Positions 1-9,904 are shown, counted from the first letter of the stretch. The stretch is 64,000 nucleotides of DNA from Streptomyces physcomitrii (GCF_012273655.1 NZ_JAAWWP010000012.1:62001-126000), one strand, 5' to 3'. Notes: generated by a model from the sequence alone, not told the origin. Numbers and translations are program-made.

Positions 1-88
1 CGCGGGCGGCGCGGGCGATGTGCTCGGTGACGTCGCGGTGGACGAAGTCGCGCCCGTCCGAGAGCGAGAGCAGACCGATGCGTGCCAT
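1..88 (-). CDS. N-terminal fragment of a sugar isomerase-like protein
   Basis: Only the first 29 codons are inside the window. They read from an ATG preceded by GGAGG and begin MARIGLLSLSDGRDFVHRDV. This N-terminus resembles the L-fucose/L-arabinose isomerase family proteins of Streptomyces, which is a memory-based recognition from a short stretch and so is tentative. The gene lies just downstream of the ABC permease genes on the same strand, separated by about 107 bases, so it is probably the distal gene of the sugar operon. L-fucose isomerases commonly also act on D-arabinose, which would fit the GH172 and DUF4185 genes upstream. The rest of the protein, needed to settle the family, is outside the window. 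Confidence 0.5.
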   Translation of the reverse strand, partial: MARIGLLSLSDGRDFVHRDVTEHIARAAR

Positions 89-195
89 GAAGGTGCCTCC
101 GTGGGGTGGGGTGCGGCGGATGTGCGGGGTGGTCGGGTGCGGCGGACGCGGGGGCGGGGCGCGGCTGCCGGGGCCGGGCGCCCGCCGCCGGAGGG

Positions 196-1086
196 TCATT
201 TGATGCCGGACGTCTTGATGGACTCCACGATCTGCCGCTGGAAGGCGAAGAAGAGCGCGAGCATCGGCAGGGCCGCGACGGTGGCCGCCGCGAGGATGTA
301 GTTCCAGTTCGAGGTGTACTGGTTCTGCAGGGTGGAGATGCCGAGCTGGACCACGGTCAGATCCGGGTCGTTGGTGGCCACCAGCGGCCAGACGAAGGCG
401 TTCCAGTTGGCCAGGAAGAAGAAGACCGCGAGCGCCGAGAGGATCGGCCGGGACATCGGCAGCACGATCGACCAGTACACGCGCCAGTGCCCGCAGCCGT
501 CGACGATCGCCGCCTCCTCCAGCTCGCGCGGCAGCCCCAGGTAGAACTGCCGCAGCAGGAAGATGCCGAAGGCGTTGAAGATCGCCGGGATGATCAGGCC
601 CGCGTAGCTGTCGAGCAGGTTCAGCTCCCTGGCCACCAGGAAGAGCGGGATCAGTACCACCGGGGCGGTCACCAGCAGGGTGGAGAAGATCAGCGCGAAC
701 AGCTTCTCCCGGCCCGGGAAGCGCAGCCGGGCCAGCGCGTAGGCGGCCATCGAGTGGAAGAGCAGCGCCACCACGGTGATCACCGCGGAGATCAGGAAGC
801 TGTTGAGCAGGTACCGGGTGAAGGGCACCTCGGTGAAGACATAGCGGTAGTTGTCGAAGGTGAACTCGCTCGGGAACAGCTTCCCGTCGGTGACCGTGTC
901 CCGGCTCTTGAAGGAGGCCGAGACCATGTAGAGCACCGGCAGCACGGAGGCCACGGCGAGGACCAGCGCGAGCAGGGTCAGACCGGCCCGGGCGGAGCGC
1001 GCGCGGCCGATGCCGCGCCGGGCGCGCACGGCGGGCGGGGAGTCGCCCCGGCTCCCGGACGAGCCGGTCAGGGTCTCATTCGCCAT
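196..1086 (-). CDS. carbohydrate ABC transporter permease (MalG type)
   Basis: This 296-residue protein is the second inner-membrane permease of a carbohydrate uptake ABC transporter. It has about six hydrophobic segments, a cytoplasmic N-terminus rich in Arg, and the permease EAA loop that contacts the ATPase, seen as EEAAIVDGCGHWRVYWSIVL followed by P. The start ATG has GGGAGG about seven bases upstream and overlaps the end of the preceding permease gene by 11 bases, indicating translational coupling. Length is normal for MalG-like subunits. No ATPase gene is present in the visible part of the locus; in Streptomyces such systems commonly share the MsiK ATPase encoded elsewhere, which is family knowledge and not shown here. 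Confidence 0.93.
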   Translation of the reverse strand: MANETLTGSSGSRGDSPPAVRARRGIGRARSARAGLTLLALVLAVASVLPVLYMVSASFKSRDTVTDGKLFPSEFTFDNYRYVFTEVPFTRYLLNSFLISAVITVVALLFHSMAAYALARLRFPGREKLFALIFSTLLVTAPVVLIPLFLVARELNLLDSYAGLIIPAIFNAFGIFLLRQFYLGLPRELEEAAIVDGCGHWRVYWSIVLPMSRPILSALAVFFFLANWNAFVWPLVATNDPDLTVVQLGISTLQNQYTSNWNYILAAATVAALPMLALFFAFQRQIVESIKTSGIK

Positions 1087-2032
1087 CGTCGAACCTCCCG
1101 CCGCGGGTGACCCGGAAGACCACGGCCGAGACCAGCACCATGATCAGCACCAGGAAGGAGCCGAGCGCCGAGGCGTAGCCGTACTCGCCGAAGATGAAGG
1201 CCTGCTGGTAGATGTAGAAGATCGCCAGCGAGGTGCCGTTGGCGGGTCCGCCCGAGGTCAGGACGAAGATCAGGTCGAGCCCGCCGGTCAGCGCGGCCAC
1301 CGTGGACATCAGCAGGACGAAGAAGCTGGTGGGGCGCAGCAGCGGCCAGGTGATGCTGCGGAAGGTCCGCCAGGGCCCGGCACCGTCGATCTTCGCGGCC
1401 TCGTAGAACTCCTGCGGGATCTCCTGGAGGCCGGCCAGGAAGATGACCATGTAGTAGCCCATCATCACCCAGACGGTCACCGCGATCAGCGAGGCGAGCG
1501 CGAGGGAGGGCTCGCCGAGCCAGGAGTGATGGCCGAGCCCGGCGTCCTCGATGGCCCCGCTGACGGCGCCCACCTGGTCGTCCAGGAGGAACTTCCACAG
1601 CAGCCCGACCACCACGAGGCTGATCACGTACGGCAGGAAGAGCGCGGTACGGAAGGCGCCGACGGCGGGCAGCTTCTGCTTGACCAGGAGGCCGAGGCCG
1701 AGGCTGACCGCGAAGAGCACCGGCACCAGGACGACGACGTAGATCGCGGTGATCCGCATCGCGTCCCAGAACAGCGGATCGGACATCATCCGCTCGTAGT
1801 TGCCGAGGCCGACCCAGCGGTAGCTGCCGAAGCCGCTGACCTGGAAGAAGCCGAGGAAGATCGAGAGCAGCATGGGGATGCCGACGAAGAGCAGCAGCCC
1901 GATGCAGTCCGGGGCGAGGAAGAGCGCGGCGGCGAGCCACTCGCGGTGCTTGCGGCTGAGCCGCCGGCGCTCGCGCGCGGCGCGGGCCGGGCGCCGGGCG
2001 GCGGTGTCGGGCACGGTGCCGAGGCTGGTCAT
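1076..2032 (-). CDS. carbohydrate ABC transporter permease (MalF type)
   Basis: The 318-residue product is the first permease of the same sugar importer. After a basic N-terminus, the first membrane span begins near residue 33 (WLAAALFLAPDCIGLLLFVG), and the EAA loop YEAAKIDGAGPWRTFRSITW is followed by P. The ATG is in an ATGA overlap with the stop of the binding-protein gene, so the two are translationally coupled. An in-frame upstream extension of this reading frame runs antisense to nothing but through the binding-protein gene and is not used. The substrate is probably a mono- or oligosaccharide released by the glycosidases of this locus, which is an inference from context. Confidence 0.93.
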   Translation of the reverse strand: MTSLGTVPDTAARRPARAARERRRLSRKHREWLAAALFLAPDCIGLLLFVGIPMLLSIFLGFFQVSGFGSYRWVGLGNYERMMSDPLFWDAMRITAIYVVVLVPVLFAVSLGLGLLVKQKLPAVGAFRTALFLPYVISLVVVGLLWKFLLDDQVGAVSGAIEDAGLGHHSWLGEPSLALASLIAVTVWVMMGYYMVIFLAGLQEIPQEFYEAAKIDGAGPWRTFRSITWPLLRPTSFFVLLMSTVAALTGGLDLIFVLTSGGPANGTSLAIFYIYQQAFIFGEYGYASALGSFLVLIMVLVSAVVFRVTRGGRFDDGE

Positions 2033-3393
2033 ATCAAACTCGCCCCCTGGTAGCTCTTGGTGTAGGCGGCGATCGACTCGGCGGCGCGCTCGGCCTGGGA
2101 GGACACGGAGCGGCCGGCGAGCATGCTGCCCTGGACGGCGTCGGAGATCGCCTTGTAGACGACCGGCGGGTAGCGGGGCTCGGCGCGGCCGCCGGGGAAG
2201 ATCTCGTCCTTGAAGGCGCGCATCGCCGCGGCGTCGTAGCCGCCCTTGCGCGCGCCCAGTTCGAGGGCCGAGGTACGCGGCGCCACATCGGACTTGGCGA
2301 CGGTGCACCACTCGGTCATCCGCGCGACGCAGTCCTCGCGCATGCTGCCGAGCGCCCAGGCGCAGAAGCGGGCGGCGGCCTCGGGGTCGCGGCCCCGGGC
2401 GTTGGCGCAGAAGGACCAGCCGCCGAGCGCGGTGACGTACTTGCCGCCCGCGGGCACCGGCAGCTTGAAGACCCCGTAGCGGTACTTCGGTGCCGCCGCC
2501 TTGAAGCCGGCCACCTGCCAGATGCCGTTCTGCCACAGGGCGGCCTGACCGGAGCGGAAGCCGGCGACCAGGTCGCCCGCGGCCGGGTTGGTGCGCGGGG
2601 CGATGCCGTGGCGTACCGCGTCCTGCCAGAGCTGGAGGGCCTGGCGGGTGGCGCGGGAGTCGAAGGCGGGGGCGCCCTCGCGGTCGAGGACGTCGCCGCC
2701 GCCCTGCCACATCCAGGGGTACCAGGTGAAGTTCTGGAAGTAGCCCGGCTGGGTCTCGAAGACCAGTCCGGCCCGTCCGCGGCGGCGCAACTTGTCGCCG
2801 ACGTCGAGCAGTTGGTCCCAGGTCCCCGGGATGTCGCCCTCGGACAGGCCCGCCTTCTCCCAGGCGCCCACGTCGTAGAACATCGCGAGCGGCTCGTTCT
2901 CCATCGGCAGCGCGTAGACCTTGTCCCCGACCATGCGGCTGGTGAGCGTGGAGCCGTAGTCCTCGACCACGCCCTTGTCCAGGTACGGGGTCAGCTCCTC
3001 CAGGACGCCGCCGTTGTAGTAGCGCAGGAAGTCGCCGGGGCTGCACAGGAAGATGTCCGGGCCCGCGCCGGTCGCGAAGGCGGTCGGCACCTTGGAGCCG
3101 TTGAGGTAGGCGGAGGTCGGCAGGTACTGGAGCCTGACCTTCACGCGTTCGCGGGCGTTCCAGTCGGCGACCAGTTTCGTGAACCACTCGCTCTGCCGGT
3201 TGGCCGCCGGGTCGGGCCCGTGCTGGGGTCCGTAGAAGTTCCAGAAGACCAGCTCGCCGCCGCCGGAGCCCGCCGAGCCGCAGCCGGTGAGCGCCGCCGG
3301 GGCGGCCAGGGCCCCCGCCGCACCGGCCATGCCGGTCAGGAACCGGCGGCGGGTGGGCGGCGGGGGCGCGGCGTCCTTGCCGTGCTGGAGCAT
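2029..3393 (-). CDS. extracellular sugar-binding lipoprotein (family 1 type)
   Basis: This 454-residue solute-binding protein delivers substrate to the two permeases encoded downstream. Its N-terminus has a twin-arginine-like motif TRRRFLTG, a hydrophobic Ala-rich stretch and a lipobox LTGC, so it is expected to be exported and anchored by a lipid on the outer face of the membrane. The mature part shows the usual binding-protein features, for example LVFWNFYG near its start and a GPDIF segment. The upstream gap of 138 bases to the GH172 gene contains two copies of GATCGGGTACGG but no obvious terminator, so the genes may be co-transcribed. Substrate specificity cannot be read from sequence. 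Confidence 0.9.
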   Translation of the reverse strand: MLQHGKDAAPPPPTRRRFLTGMAGAAGALAAPAALTGCGSAGSGGGELVFWNFYGPQHGPDPAANRQSEWFTKLVADWNARERVKVRLQYLPTSAYLNGSKVPTAFATGAGPDIFLCSPGDFLRYYNGGVLEELTPYLDKGVVEDYGSTLTSRMVGDKVYALPMENEPLAMFYDVGAWEKAGLSEGDIPGTWDQLLDVGDKLRRRGRAGLVFETQPGYFQNFTWYPWMWQGGGDVLDREGAPAFDSRATRQALQLWQDAVRHGIAPRTNPAAGDLVAGFRSGQAALWQNGIWQVAGFKAAAPKYRYGVFKLPVPAGGKYVTALGGWSFCANARGRDPEAAARFCAWALGSMREDCVARMTEWCTVAKSDVAPRTSALELGARKGGYDAAAMRAFKDEIFPGGRAEPRYPPVVYKAISDAVQGSMLAGRSVSSQAERAAESIAAYTKSYQGASLI

Positions 3394-3531
3394 GAGCGGT
3401 GCTCCTGTCCTCGTGTCGGGTCGCGTGCGGGGATCGGGTACGGGGGATCGGGTACGGAGGGGGCGGGGCGCGGGGTGGGCGGCGGGCCGGTGGGCGGCCG
3501 CCTCGACCCCGGAGTCGAACTCGCCCGCGGG

Positions 3532-4629
<1,098 letters not shown>

Positions 4630-4644
4630 ACGCGGCTCCAGGTC

Positions 4645-4658
4645 TGAAAACGATTTCT
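4645..4658. promoter_or_regulatory. probable LacI-family operator 1
   Basis: TGAAAACGATTTCT is a near-palindrome (GAAAAC facing GAAATC) just upstream of the GH172 start codon. It matches the other two sites at 4750 and 6023 in arm sequence and has the central CG typical of many LacI-family operators. Its position between promoter and start suits repression by the divergently encoded LacI protein. Confidence 0.6.
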
Positions 4659-4749
4659 TGCTTTTCCCTGCCAAAGCCCTGCCAACACGGGGGAGACAAG
4701 GGGGAGTTGAGCAGCAACGAGTCCGGAATGCCCGGACGGGTGGATCACT

Positions 4750-4763
4750 TGAAATCCATTTCA
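4750..4763. promoter_or_regulatory. probable LacI-family operator 2
   Basis: TGAAATCCATTTCA has perfect six-base arms (TGAAAT/ATTTCA) around CC. It sits in the divergent intergenic region between the GH172 gene and the LacI regulator gene, so binding here could control both the sugar operon and the regulator itself. Confidence 0.65.
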
Positions 4764-4874
4764 CGCGAACGTAGGGTTCGTCTCACCGGGGTGTCAAGGG
4801 GTGCGACGCGGAGCGGCAAAGAAGCCGGTCCGCGCGCCGACACCCGCCCCGGGGCACAGAGGGCGGGAGCAGCA

Positions 4875-5906
4875 GTGGCGACAACCATCCACGACGTGGC
4901 ACGCGCGGCCGGGGTCTCCCCGGCGACCGTGTCCCGGGTCTTCAACGGCGGCCGGGTCACCGCCGAACGCGCGGAACGGGTCCGGACAGCCGCCACCGAG
5001 CTGGGCTTCGCGCCCAACCGGGTGGCGCGCTCGCTGCGCACCCAGCGCGCCAGCGTGATCGGCCTGCTCATCCCCGACATCGAGAACCCCTTCTTCACCG
5101 CCATGGCCCGCGGGGTCGAGGACGCCGCCCAGCAGACCAACCTCTCGGTGGTGCTCTGCAACACCGACGAGGACGTGGCCAAGGAGCGCCGGTATCTGGA
5201 GATCGCGCTCGCCGAGCAGATGGCCGGGGTGATCGTGGCCGCCGCCTCCCGCTCGCGTACCGACCTCTCGGCCCTCGAATCGCGCAAGATGCCGGTGGTC
5301 GCGGTGGACCGGCGCCCGCGCGGTTCCACCGTGGACGTGGTCCTGGTCGACAACGCGCACGGCGCGGAGGAGGCCACCTGGCACCTCTTCGAGCGCGGCT
5401 ACCGGCGCCTGGCCTGCCTCACCGGACCCGAGGGCGCCTCCACCTCGGAGGAGCGGCTCGCCGGATACCGCACCGCGGTACGGGACTTCGTCCGGGAGAA
5501 CCCCACCGAGACCCGGGCCGCCGAGGCGCTGCGCGAGGAGCGCATCCGCTACGCCGACTTCCGGGTCGAGGGCGGCCACCGCGCGATGCGCGAACTGCTC
5601 GCCCTGCCCGAGCCGCCGGACGCCGTCTTCGCCGCCAACAACCTGATGGCGGTGGGTGCCCTCCAGGCCCTGGCCGAGGCCGGGCTCGCGGCGCCCGGCT
5701 TCGGGGTGCTCTCCTTCGGCGAGATCCCCTGGGCCCCGCTGGTCAGGCCCAGTCTGAGCACCGTCCGGCTGCCCTCGTACGACCTGGGGTTCACCGCGGC
5801 CACCCTGCTGCAGGAGCGGATCAGCGGCGGGGAGCGGCCCCTGCAGACGGTGGTGCTCCGCACCGAGCTGCACGCGCGGGAGAGCACGGCCGGCCCCGGG
5901 GCCTGA
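4875..5906 (+). CDS. LacI-family transcriptional regulator
   Basis: This 343-residue regulator begins with a LacI helix-turn-helix (TTIHDVARAAGVSPATVSRV) and the hinge region, followed by a periplasmic-binding-protein-like sensor domain (ASVIGLLIPDIENPFFTAMA). The start is a GTG with GGGAG five bases upstream; the same frame is open further upstream but lacks a ribosome site and would add a basic, unlike-LacI extension. The gene is divergent from the GH172/ABC operon, and TGAAAT-type palindromes lie between them and before the DUF4185 gene downstream. It therefore most likely represses this locus and is released by a sugar ligand, probably one derived from the transported substrate. Confidence 0.93.
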   Translation: MATTIHDVARAAGVSPATVSRVFNGGRVTAERAERVRTAATELGFAPNRVARSLRTQRASVIGLLIPDIENPFFTAMARGVEDAAQQTNLSVVLCNTDEDVAKERRYLEIALAEQMAGVIVAAASRSRTDLSALESRKMPVVAVDRRPRGSTVDVVLVDNAHGAEEATWHLFERGYRRLACLTGPEGASTSEERLAGYRTAVRDFVRENPTETRAAEALREERIRYADFRVEGGHRAMRELLALPEPPDAVFAANNLMAVGALQALAEAGLAAPGFGVLSFGEIPWAPLVRPSLSTVRLPSYDLGFTAATLLQERISGGERPLQTVVLRTELHARESTAGPGA

Positions 5907-6022
5907 TCGCGGGCCGCTCGCGCAGCCGGCCCCCGGTGCCGTCGAGCGTCTCGCTCCCACCCGTCAACAGGACTTCTGCCGCCGGGGCTTGACCGGCCCC
6001 GGCGGCACGTCTACGGTGCCGC

Positions 6023-6036
6023 TGAAATCGATTACC
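6023..6036. promoter_or_regulatory. probable LacI-family operator 3
   Basis: TGAAATCGATTACC repeats the left arm of the operators at 4645 and 4750 and most of the right arm. It lies about 117 bases before the start of the secreted DUF4185 gene and suggests that this gene belongs to the same regulon. Confidence 0.5.
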
Positions 6037-6152
6037 GCGCCGCGCGACGCTCAATTCCACGCGCGGCGCCGCGCTCGGTTCCACGCTCTGCTTCCCCGCT
6101 CCACCGGACCGCGCACGCTCACCCCTCCACGACCCGGCCACGGGAGCTGCTC

Positions 6153-7871
6153 ATGCCCGCAGTGGTACGACCCCGCCGACGGCGGACCTTCACCAGGACG
6201 CTCGCCTCAGCCGCGCTCGCCCTGGGCCTCGCCGCCACCGCGGCGCCCCTGGCGAGCGGCAGCGACGCCCCGGCCCGCGGATCCGGGGCCCCGGCCCGGC
6301 CCGCGGTCTCGCCTCCGGCCAGTGACTTCTTCGCCACCGTGGACGTCGCCCCGGGCGCCACGGTCGGCGCCCCCGCGGTCGGCGACAACGTCAACCACGG
6401 TGATCTGTGGCCCAATTGCTGGTCCGACGACGACCACGTCTACACCGCCTACGGCGACGGGGTCGGCTTCGGGGCCCCGATGAGCGACATCGGGGTGGCC
6501 CGGATCGAGGGCATGCCGGGCAGCCTGCGCGGCACCAGCCTCTCCCAGGGCGACGCCGTGGGCCAGGTCTGGAACGCGGAGCACACCCGTAAGCCCACCG
6601 GGATGGCCTGCGTCGGCGGGGACCTCTACCTCGCCGTGCAGGACCTCGCCTTCGACTTCAACGACGCGCCCGCCGCCACCGTCGCCAAGTCCACCGACCA
6701 CGGCCGCACCTGGCAGTGGGACAGGTCCGGGCCGATGTTCCCGGACGGCCTGTTCACCACGGTGATGTTCCTCGACTACGGCAAGGCCTACGGCAACGCG
6801 CCCGACGGCTACGTCTACGCCTACGGACTCGACCACAACTGGCGCGACTCCTTCGACGATTCGGTCCCCGACCCCACCCAGGTCTTCCTGGCCCGGGTGC
6901 CGCGCGCGGAGATCATGAACCGGGCGGCCTGGGAGTTCGCCGCGGGCAGCGACAGCGCGGGCAAGCCGGTGTGGAGCGCCGACATCGCCCGCCGCAAGGC
7001 CGTCATCGAGGACGACCGGCGGGTCTACCCGGACGTCTACACCGCGGGCCGCGCGAAGAACATGAGCGTGATCAGCCAGGGCGGAGTCGTCTACAACAAG
7101 CCGCTCGGCCGCTATCTGTACACCTCGTGGACCGAGTACACCTTCGAGTTCTACGAGTCGCCGACGCCCTGGGGCCCCTGGCGCCGCTTCGACGCCAAGG
7201 ACTTCGGCGGCTATCCGTGGACGCACGCCAAGCACGGCGGCTACGCGACCACGATCCCCTCCAAGTACCTGAGCGCGGACGGCCGTTCGATGTGGCTGCA
7301 GTCCAATGCCTGCCCCTGCGGCGGCGGAGTGCCCGCGGGCGACCACTGGTCGTACACCTACTCCCTGCGGCAGCTGAAGCTGGCGCCCGCCACCTCCTCG
7401 GCGCCGGACAACCCGCCGGACGCGGCCCGCAACCTGGCCCGCGAACCGGGTACCGTGCCCACCGAGCGGGTCGCGCACTTCGGCAACAGCGGCTTCTACA
7501 ACAACGGCAACCGCACCGAGTCCGAGGACGACTGGAACGACGAGGCCAAGGCCGACAGCTGGTGGGGCTTCACCTGGCCCCGGCAGTACACGCTCGACAA
7601 GGTCGCCTACACCACGGGCGCGATGTTCCCCGACGGCGGCTGGTTCGCCCGGGACCTGCGGGTGCAGGTGCGCCAGAAGGGCGTCTGGAAGGACGTCTCC
7701 CAGCTGAGCACCGCCCCGGCCTACCCCTACAACTCCTCGGCGGGCCCGCACCGCACCTACGAGCTGAGCTTCGCCCCGGTCGCCGGAGACGGCGTACGGA
7801 TCATCGGCGCCCCGGGCGGCACCCGCACCTTCACCTCGATCGGTGAACTGGAGGCCTACCGCACCCGGTAG
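6153..7871 (+). CDS. secreted DUF4185 protein with C-terminal carbohydrate-binding-like domain
   Basis: The 572-residue product starts with a basic N-terminus containing RRRTFTR and a hydrophobic Ala-rich export signal, so it should be secreted, possibly by Tat. Residues from about 70 to 430 match what I know of the DUF4185 beta-propeller family (GDNVNHGDLWPNCWSDDD, KPTGMACVGGDLYLAVQD, SQGGVVYNKPLGRYLYTSW). Part of this family is now classed as GH183 endo-D-arabinanases. The last 140 residues form a separate beta-rich domain with a galactose-binding-like look (SFAPVAGDGVRIIGAPGG). The ATG has GGGAG six bases upstream. Its operator and the neighbouring GH172 gene suggest that it attacks an external polymer whose fragments are then imported. 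Confidence 0.78.
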   Translation: MPAVVRPRRRRTFTRTLASAALALGLAATAAPLASGSDAPARGSGAPARPAVSPPASDFFATVDVAPGATVGAPAVGDNVNHGDLWPNCWSDDDHVYTAYGDGVGFGAPMSDIGVARIEGMPGSLRGTSLSQGDAVGQVWNAEHTRKPTGMACVGGDLYLAVQDLAFDFNDAPAATVAKSTDHGRTWQWDRSGPMFPDGLFTTVMFLDYGKAYGNAPDGYVYAYGLDHNWRDSFDDSVPDPTQVFLARVPRAEIMNRAAWEFAAGSDSAGKPVWSADIARRKAVIEDDRRVYPDVYTAGRAKNMSVISQGGVVYNKPLGRYLYTSWTEYTFEFYESPTPWGPWRRFDAKDFGGYPWTHAKHGGYATTIPSKYLSADGRSMWLQSNACPCGGGVPAGDHWSYTYSLRQLKLAPATSSAPDNPPDAARNLAREPGTVPTERVAHFGNSGFYNNGNRTESEDDWNDEAKADSWWGFTWPRQYTLDKVAYTTGAMFPDGGWFARDLRVQVRQKGVWKDVSQLSTAPAYPYNSSAGPHRTYELSFAPVAGDGVRIIGAPGGTRTFTSIGELEAYRTR

Positions 7872-7915
7872 GACCCCTGAGCCCCCGCGGTCCGGCGCGG
7901 TCCGGGTGCCGGGCC

Positions 7916-7945
7916 GCGGGCCCCGCCGACATCGGCGGGGCCCGC
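7916..7945. terminator. bidirectional hairpin terminator
   Basis: A perfect inverted repeat with 14-base GC-rich arms (GCGGGCCCCGCCGA and its complement) and a 2-base loop lies between the convergent DUF4185 and DEAD-box genes. There is no clear T-run, which is common for Streptomyces terminators. Confidence 0.65.
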
Positions 7946-8043
7946 AGTGCGTTCCGGTCCAGGCCGGGCGCCGGTGCCCGTGACGGTCCGGCATCGGGCG
8001 CCGGGCGCCGCTGAAAGCCCGGCGGCCGCAGGGCAGTTGCCGC

Positions 8044-9582
8044 TCAGGCGGCCTTGCCGAGGGTGGACTGGCGCCCGCCCCCGTTGCCGCCACCGCGCCG
8101 GGCGCCCGGGCCGCGGCGGCCGCGGGAGGAGGCGCCGCGCTTGCGCGGCTGGGGCGCCGGCGTCGGCTCGGCGAGGACGACGGGCACACCGGAGGGGGTC
8201 CGGGCGCCGGTGACCTGGTGCAGGGCCTCGTCGCCGGGGCGGACCTGGACGGTCTGCGGGCGGATGGCCGCGGCGGCCAGCAGCCGGGTCATCTCGCGGC
8301 GCTGCTCGGGGGTGACCAGGGTGACGACGCGGCCGGACTCGCCCGCGCGGGCGGTGCGCCCGCCGCGGTGCAGATAGTCCTTGTGGTCGCTCGGCAGGTC
8401 CACGTTGACGACGAGGTCGAGGTTGTCGATGTGGATGCCGCGGGCCGCCACGTTCGTCGCCACCAGGGCGGTGACGTGCCCGGTCTTGAACTGGGCGAGG
8501 GTACGGGTGCGTTGGGGCTGGGACTTCCCGCCGTGCAGGGCGGCGGCCCGTACCCCGTTGCCGAGGAGGTCCTTGGCGAGGCGGTCCGCGGCGCGCTTGG
8601 TGTCCACGAACATGATCACCCGGCCCTCGCGTGCGGCGATCTCCGTGGTGATCCGGTGCTTGTCGGCGCCCTGCACATGCAGGACGTGGTGCTCCATGGT
8701 GACCACCGCGCCCTGGGAGGGGTCGACGGAGTGGACGACCGGGTCGCTGAGGTAGCGGCGGACCAGGCGGTCGACGTTGCGGTCCAGGGTGGCCGAGAAC
8801 AGCATCCGCTGGCCGTCGGCGCCCACCTGGTCGAGGAGGGCGGTGACCTGCGGCATGAAGCCCATGTCGGCCATCTGGTCGGCCTCGTCGAGGACGGTGA
8901 CGGCGACCCGGTCGAGGCGGCAGTCACCGCGGTCGATGAGGTCCTTGAGGCGCCCGGGGGTGGCGACCACGACCTCGGCGCCGTCGCGCAGCGCGTTGGC
9001 CTGCTTGCGGATCGGCATCCCGCCGACCACGGTGGCCAGGCGCAGCCTGACGGCCCGGGCGTACGGGGTGAGGGCGTCGGTGACCTGCTGGGCGAGCTCC
9101 CGGGTGGGGACCAGGATCAGGGCCAGCGGCCGGCGGGTCTCGGCGCGCCCTCCGGCGGTCCGGGCGAGCAGCGGCAGGCCGAGGGCCAGCGTCTTGCCGG
9201 AGCCGGTGCGGCCGCGGCCCAGGACGTCGCGGCCCGCCAGGGAGTTCGGCAGCGTCGCGCCCTGGATCGGGAACGGCTCGGTCAGGCCCTGGGCGGTGAG
9301 CGCGGCCAGCAGCTCGGCGGGCAGGTCGAGGTCGGTGAAGGACTCGACGGCGGGCAGCGGCGGAGTGACCGTCTCCGGCAGGGCGAACTCCTGGATGGCG
9401 GCGGGCCGTCGGCCACGGCCGCCGGAGCCGCCCGCGTTCCCGGACCGGCCGGGGTTGCCGGACCTGCCCGGTGCGCCGGAGCGGCCGAACCGGGGTGCGG
9501 GGACCGTACCGGAGCCGTAGGAGGCACCGCCGGAGCGGCGGCGGTTGCGTGCGGAGCGGTTGTTCGTACGTGTGGGGTTCAT
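8044..9582 (-). CDS. DEAD-box RNA helicase (RhlE/CsdA-like)
   Basis: This 512-residue protein unwinds RNA duplexes using ATP. Motifs are in the usual order: Q motif region PFPIQGATLP, Walker A GRTGSGKT at about 124-131, PTRELA, TPGR, DEAD with QMADMGFMPQ after it, SAT, and the second RecA domain ending with HRGGRTARAGESG. The N-terminal 60 residues are a basic RSG/GN-rich tail and the C-terminus is Arg/Gly-rich, both suited to RNA binding. The ATG at 9582 has AAGGAAGG just upstream; that ribosome site lies partly inside a perfect 12-base-arm hairpin (9591-9617). A cold-shock protein gene lies 322 bases upstream on the same strand, which supports a cold-adaptation role. Confidence 0.95.
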   Translation of the reverse strand: MNPTRTNNRSARNRRRSGGASYGSGTVPAPRFGRSGAPGRSGNPGRSGNAGGSGGRGRRPAAIQEFALPETVTPPLPAVESFTDLDLPAELLAALTAQGLTEPFPIQGATLPNSLAGRDVLGRGRTGSGKTLALGLPLLARTAGGRAETRRPLALILVPTRELAQQVTDALTPYARAVRLRLATVVGGMPIRKQANALRDGAEVVVATPGRLKDLIDRGDCRLDRVAVTVLDEADQMADMGFMPQVTALLDQVGADGQRMLFSATLDRNVDRLVRRYLSDPVVHSVDPSQGAVVTMEHHVLHVQGADKHRITTEIAAREGRVIMFVDTKRAADRLAKDLLGNGVRAAALHGGKSQPQRTRTLAQFKTGHVTALVATNVAARGIHIDNLDLVVNVDLPSDHKDYLHRGGRTARAGESGRVVTLVTPEQRREMTRLLAAAAIRPQTVQVRPGDEALHQVTGARTPSGVPVVLAEPTPAPQPRKRGASSRGRRGPGARRGGGNGGGRQSTLGKAA

Positions 9583-9904
9583 CGAGAACCTTCCTTGATA
9601 CGGCACGTATCAAGGAATTCCGGCAGCCGGGAATGGCGCGGGAATCGCAAGGACGAGCCGGAGGGAATGGAAAAGGACAGCTGTCCGCGGGAGGCCCGTG
9701 CCGGAAAAGCGGAAAAGGCAGGGCATCGGGCGGACAGGGAAAGCGGGGCGCCGGCGGAGCGCGGAGCGGGAATTCTCCGTGCCCCTGCCGCGGTCCGCGG
9801 GCGGCGTTCGCCGCCGCAGGTGGGACCGGGTGCGGGAAATGCCCGCGGCCGAGGGCCGCATCCCGGCGGATGCGGGCCCCGGCGGCGGAGTGCGCTTCGG
9901 GTGT
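9583..9904. other. intergenic region between helicase and cold-shock genes
   Basis: About 320 bases without a convincing gene. The helicase-proximal end holds the 12-base-arm hairpin. The remainder is purine-rich (repeated GGAAAAG/GGGAAT-like words) on the + strand, and I see no ORF with good codon use, no clear promoter and no strong terminator. Confidence 0.5.
9591..9617 (-). promoter_or_regulatory. hairpin sequestering the helicase ribosome-binding site
   Basis: The sequence has perfect 12-base arms (TTCCTTGATACG and its complement) around a 3-base loop. In the helicase mRNA the 3' arm ends in AAGGAA, the first part of the AAGGAAGG ribosome site, which is nine bases from the ATG. Folding would therefore hide the ribosome site. 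A DNA operator is the main alternative reading. Confidence 0.6.

Noticed and set aside
3432..3460. Doubled GATCGGGTACGG before the binding-protein gene as an operator
   Set aside because: The direct repeat is short, non-palindromic and in a low-complexity G-rich stretch; there is no second supporting copy elsewhere.
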